Shown piece after piece: positions 59,740 to 64,000 of a stretch of 64,000 nucleotides of DNA (position 1 is the first letter of the stretch; the number at the start of each line of letters is the position of its first letter). Source of the stretch: Chitinophaga oryzae (GTDB lineage: Bacteria; Bacteroidota; Bacteroidia; Chitinophagales; Chitinophagaceae). A program made the position numbers and the translations under genes. Where the stretch lies: contig NZ_CP051204.2 of assembly GCF_012516375.2 (NCBI RefSeq), positions 1,116,001 to 1,180,000 of the forward strand, read 5' to 3'. The notes beneath the pieces are model-generated. The model was not told the DNA's origin. It did not search any database and saw only the letters and a list, made by a program, of their open reading frames with translations.

Positions 59740-60906
59740 TTATTCCAATATCGGATGCCTTTCTACCGGCATATTAGGATCAAACATATAACGGTAGGTG
59801 GTCAGTTTCCTGGAAGGGGTAGCGCCCAGGCTGGCTGCCACATTCAGCATACGGGGATTGAAATCGCCGATCCACTGCATTTCATATGATTCGTAAGGCA
59901 TGCTCCTGGGTTGTATCACCTTGGCGCCCTCCACGATAAGATAAGCATCCACACCTTTGCTCTGGAATTCCGGAACAACGCCGAAAATGATGCCCACCAT
60001 CTTATGACACTGCCTGGTCAGCTTCATCCAGAGAAAAATCAGCTTGCCCCACCAGTTCATTTTCCCGTTCATGTGTTTGATGTACTGGTTCAGGTCCGGC
60101 AGGTTAAGCCATATAGCTATCGGCTCGTCCTTGTAATAGGCAAACCAGGCGATCTTCTCATCCATCAATGGTTTCATTTGGTTGAAAAGATTCAGTACCT
60201 GTCCTTTGTTCATTTCCTTTCCGCCTGCATGCTGGGCCCAGGCCTTATTGTAGACAATGCTGAAATCCTGGGCGAACTTCTCCAGCTGGTTCTTTTTAAT
60301 ATGCCGCGCGGTAAAATCCGGGTCCTGGCTAATGGCAGCATGACGGGAGTAGAACTTGTCCGCCAGCGCACCCCGGGAACCCATGCCATAACAAATCTGG
60401 TTAAAGAACAGCCGGAAGCCATAGGTCTCGAACAACCGGATATAATAGGGCGGGTTGAAGTTCATGCTGTATAAGGGTTCATGGTAACCTTCTGTCAGCA
60501 GCCCCCACCAGTTGTTACGCTCGCCGAAGTTGATGGGGCCATCCATGGCGCCCATCCCTCTCTCCTGTAACCATTGTTTGGCCGTGTTGAATAAGAGGTT
60601 GGCCGCCTCCTGGTTGTCTATACAGTCAAAGAAGCCCATACCGCCCACTTTCACTTTATCGCCTTTATTGGTATACTTCCTGTTGACAAATGCGGCCACT
60701 CTGCCGATCAGGTTGCCCTGCTGGTCTTTCATGATCCACCGTGCACACTCCCCAAAACGGAACGCTTTGTTCTTCTCAGGGTCAAAAACAGCTTCAATGT
60801 CCTTGTCCAGTGGTCTGATCCATCCGGGTACGTCCTTGTTTAACCTGATGTGTACTGCTAGAAACTCCGCCGCTTTTCGGGCATTGTCAACTAAAATCAA
60901 TTCCAT
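59740..60906 (-). CDS. Predicted GNAT-fold acyltransferase-like protein
   Basis: The protein has 388 residues from ATG 60906 (MELILVDNARKAAEFLAVHI). The first half looks like a GNAT domain: GRVAAFVNRKY, GGMGFFDCIDNQEAANLLFN, and QWLQERGMGAMDGPINFGER. The second half has GIIFGVVPEFQSKGVDAYLI, a second acyl-CoA-binding-like strand-helix. Double-GNAT proteins of this size are found across Bacteroidota, mostly unnamed. The substrate is unknown. Encoded alone. Confidence 0.72.
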   Translation of the reverse strand: MELILVDNARKAAEFLAVHIRLNKDVPGWIRPLDKDIEAVFDPEKNKAFRFGECARWIMKDQQGNLIGRVAAFVNRKYTNKGDKVKVGGMGFFDCIDNQEAANLLFNTAKQWLQERGMGAMDGPINFGERNNWWGLLTEGYHEPLYSMNFNPPYYIRLFETYGFRLFFNQICYGMGSRGALADKFYSRHAAISQDPDFTARHIKKNQLEKFAQDFSIVYNKAWAQHAGGKEMNKGQVLNLFNQMKPLMDEKIAWFAYYKDEPIAIWLNLPDLNQYIKHMNGKMNWWGKLIFLWMKLTRQCHKMVGIIFGVVPEFQSKGVDAYLIVEGAKVIQPRSMPYESYEMQWIGDFNPRMLNVAASLGATPSRKLTTYRYMFDPNMPVERHPILE

Positions 60907-60930
60907 GGATACTATTTGTGCAAATTTGCG

Positions 60931-60938
60931 CAAAAATA
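60931..60938 (-). promoter_or_regulatory. -7 box of the acyltransferase-like gene
   Basis: TATTTTTG in transcript sense fits TAnnTTTG and lies 24 bases before the ATG. The palindrome GCAAATTTGC (60920-60929) lies between box and start codon, near the transcription start. Confidence 0.5.
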
Positions 60939-60979
60939 AGAAAAACAGCCGTTGGCATTATTTTTTCTGCTGATATCTT

Positions 60980-61597
60980 ATGAAGCGAAACTATATCTTC
61001 CCGCTAATCCTGTGTATATTCACCATTATCCTCGCATTGGGCTATTGCCGGCAGCAAACGGAAGTAAGAAGAGTACTGACGGAAAACCAACGGCTGTGGA
61101 ACGAAAACCGCGACCTGCGCAAAAGCCTGGAACAAAGTAATAACATAAGCCGTCAGATCGATGACCGCCAGGCCGTTCAACAGCGGGTGGCGGGGCAGTT
61201 TGTGGAAAGACGGGCCTATTACCGCCGCAACTGGCAGCAGTTTATCACCGTTACCACCAGCGATTATCGCACCGGCTTCCTGGGGGGCATCAAAAACCTT
61301 AGCATCACCGTCCGTAATCAAACAGAATATCCGGTAGACAATGCAGTGGTAACGGTGCAGTATATGCGCAATAACGGAGAGGTGTTCAAAACGGAACAAT
61401 ACACTATCAATAATATCCCCGAGAAAAGTGAGCGCAGCGTGGCTGCCTCCAACAGCCGCAAGGGCAGCAAGGTAAATGTGAAACTGGTGAGCATTACCAG
61501 TCAGGCCATGAATTTCTGCTGGGCCGCCGGCAAACCCGCGCCGGCCGGTAACCCCGACCCGTTTGAATGCGTGCCCTCCCCGCCGAAGAATCCTTAA
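60980..61597 (+). CDS. Membrane-anchored hypothetical protein
   Basis: This 205-residue protein starts MKRNYIFPLILCIFTIILAL, a single N-terminal anchor. A coiled-coil-like stretch follows (EVRRVLTENQRLWNENRDLR), then a beta domain (GFLGGIKNLSITVRNQTEYP, VDNAVVTVQYMRNNGEVFKT) resembling small FxLYD-like domains. It ends with Cys/Pro-rich PDPFECVPSPPKNP. The function is unknown. It probably shares a transcript with the acetyltransferase that starts nine bases later. Confidence 0.65.
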   Translation: MKRNYIFPLILCIFTIILALGYCRQQTEVRRVLTENQRLWNENRDLRKSLEQSNNISRQIDDRQAVQQRVAGQFVERRAYYRRNWQQFITVTTSDYRTGFLGGIKNLSITVRNQTEYPVDNAVVTVQYMRNNGEVFKTEQYTINNIPEKSERSVAASNSRKGSKVNVKLVSITSQAMNFCWAAGKPAPAGNPDPFECVPSPPKNP

Positions 61598-61606
61598 CTT
61601 TGGCGC

Positions 61607-62122
61607 ATGATCACATTACAACAGGTAGCCATCCCCGGTGAAGCCATAAAAGAACTGTATGAAGAAGCTTTCCCCTATGAAGAAAGAAGGGACTGGCCGG
61701 TGGTACTGTCGCTGCTGGACAGCGGTAAACTGAAAATGCTGCGGCTGGAAAAAGCAGGGGCTTTCGCCGGATTTGTCTGTTACTGGCCTTTACCGGACTA
61801 CACTTTTGTAGAATACCTGGCCATCCATGCATCTGCCCGGGGCGGTGGCATCGGTACACATATCATGGGAGAACTGGAAAAACGTTTTGCCCCGCTGGTG
61901 CTGGAAGTAGAACCGCCGCTTACGGAGCAGGCGAAACGCCGCATCGTTTTTTATGAAAGACTGGGCTATCAGGCTTTTGATCAACCCTATTACCAGCCTC
62001 CTTACCACGAAGGACTCCAGCCGCTGGAACTGCGCTTAATGCAGAAAGGTTCCACCCATGACGGTGAAACCTTTCTGAAAATAAGAAATCAGATTTATCG
62101 TTTTGTTTACAACATCAGTTAA
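61607..62122 (+). CDS. GNAT-family N-acetyltransferase
   Basis: This 171-residue GNAT domain has an EAFPYEERRDWPVVLSL start, KAGAFAGFVCYWPLPDYTFV, the acetyl-CoA loop HASARGGGIGTHIMGELEKR and the YERLGYQAF segment near the end. It transfers acetyl from acetyl-CoA to an unknown amine. Its last four bases overlap the end of the convergent gene at 62119. Confidence 0.88.
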   Translation: MITLQQVAIPGEAIKELYEEAFPYEERRDWPVVLSLLDSGKLKMLRLEKAGAFAGFVCYWPLPDYTFVEYLAIHASARGGGIGTHIMGELEKRFAPLVLEVEPPLTEQAKRRIVFYERLGYQAFDQPYYQPPYHEGLQPLELRLMQKGSTHDGETFLKIRNQIYRFVYNIS

Positions 62123-63561
62123 CCTCTTCTGACCCTTTCTCCGTTGCCACTGCCGCCGCCGTTACCGCCACCGGATTCTCCGCCGCGGGAAGGACGGGAC
62201 TGTTGCTGCTGTTGTTGTTGCTGTTGTTGCCTTTGCATTTGCTCCTGTTGCTGGCGTTGTGCCCTCTCCATCTGTTGTTGCTGTTGCTGCTGCTGGCGCA
62301 TCTGCTGCTGTTGCTGTTCACGCTGTGCCCTTTGCTGTTGTGCCCTTTGCTGTTGTTCCATTTGCTGTTGCCTCATCTGCTGATCGCGCTGCATCTGCTG
62401 TTCACGTTGTATCCTCTGCTGTTGTTGCTGTTGTTGCTGTTGTTGCTGTTGTTCCTGCTGCTGCTGGCGGATCTGTTGCTGTTGCTGGTCACGCTGTGCC
62501 CTTTGCTGTTGTTCCATCTGCTGCTGTTGCCTGATCTGCTGATCGCGCTGCATCTGCTGGTCCCGTTGTATCCTTTGTTGTTGCTGCTGTTGTTGTATCT
62601 GTTGCTGTTGTATCTGTTGCTGATTGTTGTTCGGTACTCTGGACGGACGATCGTATCCGGGCTGAACACCGCCGCGGTTATTGGTGTTGTTATTATTGCT
62701 ATTGCCGTTGTTATAGTTCGGCTCACGGGAAACACGGCCGCTGTTGTTGTTATTGTTATTTCCGTTGTTGAAATTTCCGTTGTTGCCATTATTACCGTTT
62801 ACTACGCGGCTGGGCCTTCCGGCGTCGCCTCTGTTGAGAGAGGAAGCATCGGGACGGAAAATCTGCAACTGGTTGTTTTGTATCCTGCCTGCGCCGGGTC
62901 TGTCGCTATTGGCTACTCTCACAGGTCTTACGCTGCTGCCGGTATAACGCTCCACTTCCCGTACGTTAGGTCCTCTGGATATTCTGCCATTACCATAGTT
63001 ATTGTTGATAATGGTAGTGTTATTGATGATGGTGGTGTTCCGGCTGTTGTTAATATAGTAATTGTTGATCTGCCGGCTGCCGATATATCTCCTGGGAACG
63101 AAGGCCCAGTAGGAAGTCGGCATATTGTAGGATGAGGGGCCCATCGGCGCCCATCCGTAATAATCTCCTCCACTTCTCCAGTCTACCCATGCCGGACCCC
63201 ACTCGTTGCCGGGTATCCACATCCATCCATACATGCCGTCAAACATCCAGCGGCCGTAGTGGAAAGCTGCCCATCCCCAGGAATAGTCAGACATCCAGGT
63301 CCATCCGTAATCGGTGTAAACCCAGTGCCCGCCGGTGTAATAAGGACGAAAGTCCGGTCCCGCGTTAGGTATCCAAACCTGGCTGTAGCCGGGGTAATTC
63401 ACCCAGCGGCCGTAGGGACTCAATTCATCATAGAAGGAAATAGAAGCCCCCACCTGTACCTGTGGCCCCGGGCTGTAGGCCGAATAGGTGCTGGCGCAGC
63501 TGCCCAGGAAGAAGGATATAAGTAAAAGAGATAATCCTGTGTTTTTAATTAATCTGTTCAT
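62119..63561 (-). CDS. YXWGXW/DUF6600-type lipoprotein with Gln-rich tail
   Basis: This 480-residue protein has a lipoprotein signal (LLISFFLGSCASTYSAYSPG; lipidated Cys near 22). The first domain is full of aromatic repeats: YDELSPYGRWVNYPGYSQVW, GWTWMSDYSWGWAAFHYGRW, WIPGNEWGPAWVDWRSGGDY. This is the YXWGXW/DUF6600 type. An Asn-rich linker with NNYYINNSRNTTIINNT follows. The last 170 residues are almost pure Gln with Arg, Met and Glu, then GGGNGGGSGNGERVRRG. It is probably an extracytoplasmic, disordered-tailed protein of unknown role. Confidence 0.8.
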   Translation of the reverse strand: MNRLIKNTGLSLLLISFFLGSCASTYSAYSPGPQVQVGASISFYDELSPYGRWVNYPGYSQVWIPNAGPDFRPYYTGGHWVYTDYGWTWMSDYSWGWAAFHYGRWMFDGMYGWMWIPGNEWGPAWVDWRSGGDYYGWAPMGPSSYNMPTSYWAFVPRRYIGSRQINNYYINNSRNTTIINNTTIINNNYGNGRISRGPNVREVERYTGSSVRPVRVANSDRPGAGRIQNNQLQIFRPDASSLNRGDAGRPSRVVNGNNGNNGNFNNGNNNNNNSGRVSREPNYNNGNSNNNNTNNRGGVQPGYDRPSRVPNNNQQQIQQQQIQQQQQQQRIQRDQQMQRDQQIRQQQQMEQQQRAQRDQQQQQIRQQQQEQQQQQQQQQQQQRIQREQQMQRDQQMRQQQMEQQQRAQQQRAQREQQQQQMRQQQQQQQQMERAQRQQQEQMQRQQQQQQQQQQSRPSRGGESGGGNGGGSGNGERVRRG

Positions 63562-64000
63562 ACTCCTGTTTTTTAGTCCTGATTGGTTTCGCTGTTATTA
63601 GACTTTGCGGAGATTCTATGGCTTGTTTTTACGTGTTCCGGTTTATACTTCAATGATCTGCTACCAGTGTCGTGTGGTGTTTCAAACGCGGTCTAAATGC
63701 AGTTAGTCATTAAGGCGAAATGTTAAACAAAATTGTTAAAATTTTTATAACGCCTTTTCGCTGCAGATAGAGCGTTATAACCGCTATCAGGCAAAAATGA
63801 TTCCAATTTATTTACCTAAATCTAAGTCATACTGGTACAATGTTTTAGGAATTGCGTATTATTGCTGTGTGAATGATTTTCCTAATGTAAGATTTTGTTT
63901 AACTGTCAATGCCCCCTTGTCATATTTTTGAATGCTTTTTTTTACCCAAAAACCTATAATTCCATGTCTGTTTTGCCAACGTTGAAGTATAAACGAATTT
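63562..64000. other. AT-rich intergenic end of the window
   Basis: About 440 bases upstream of the YXWGXW gene show no ORF, RNA or repeat I can support. The sequence is strongly AT-rich near 63720-63960 and may hold promoters for genes on either side. Confidence 0.4.

Noticed and set aside
62203..63135. Long plus-strand Leu-rich frame that looks like a membrane protein
   Set aside because: It is the complement of the CAG/CAA-rich tail of the YXWGXW lipoprotein; poly-Gln codons read as poly-Leu on the other strand.

Overview
The window reads as chromosome of a Bacteroidota bacterium close to Chitinophaga. The reasons are -7 boxes of the TAnnTTTG type, A-rich start regions with little Shine-Dalgarno, SPase II lipoproteins, a type IX secretion (T9SS) sorting tail and a PorT-like gene, DUF1800/DUF1501 pairs, Hcp/VgrG proteins of the Bacteroidota type VI secretion lineage, and two class I lanthipeptide-type precursor genes of the sort known from Chitinophaga.

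Layout. 1-2.2 kb: the end of an NHL-repeat protein and an unknown lipoprotein. 2.2-2.9 kb: two tandem orphan lanthipeptide-type precursors. 2.9-24.4 kb: a genomic island abutting a tRNA-Lys(CTT) gene. It appears to hold stacked elements. The first carries a primase, mob genes, a cargo of predicted nucleases and metallopeptidases, receiver proteins and a serine recombinase (about 4.8-15.7 kb). The second carries a degenerate receiver, an XRE regulator, an IS3 insertion, a DUF6371 protein, an SF3 helicase, an excisionase-like HTH, an RteC-like protein and a tyrosine integrase (about 15.7-24.3 kb). Hairpin-plus-att modules recur at 2.92, 4.78, 15.67 and 24.29 kb.

24.5-32 kb: thiolase, a DUF1800/DUF1501 export pair, and a ZnuD-like TonB receptor with a small His-rich partner. 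32.1-38.4 kb: a type VI cassette read leftwards. Its order is Hcp (TssD), VgrG, a 1053-residue PAAR-like/PKD/muramidase/M23 effector, and one or two lipoproteins likely to give immunity. The base composition changes abruptly inside the effector. 38.8-63.6 kb: mainly housekeeping genes (DUF983, ABC exporter, EF-G paralogue, YifB, MutS-like, dihydroorotase, PorT-like, UbiE/MenG, EngB, YkuK-like, CoA-binding, epimerase, GbsR regulator, PDH E2, DnaX, M48-like, acyltransferases, a YXWGXW/Q-rich lipoprotein).

Caution on reading frames. Five frame breaks (mob relaxase, serine recombinase twice, DUF1501, and the usually essential engB) can each be repaired by adding one base, mostly to a short G run. 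This pattern suggests under-called homopolymers in the assembly as much as real pseudogenes. The most interesting material is the orphan lanthipeptide pair, the double-domain type VI effector with its swapped-looking tip, and the unclassified nuclease/metallopeptidase cargo of the island.
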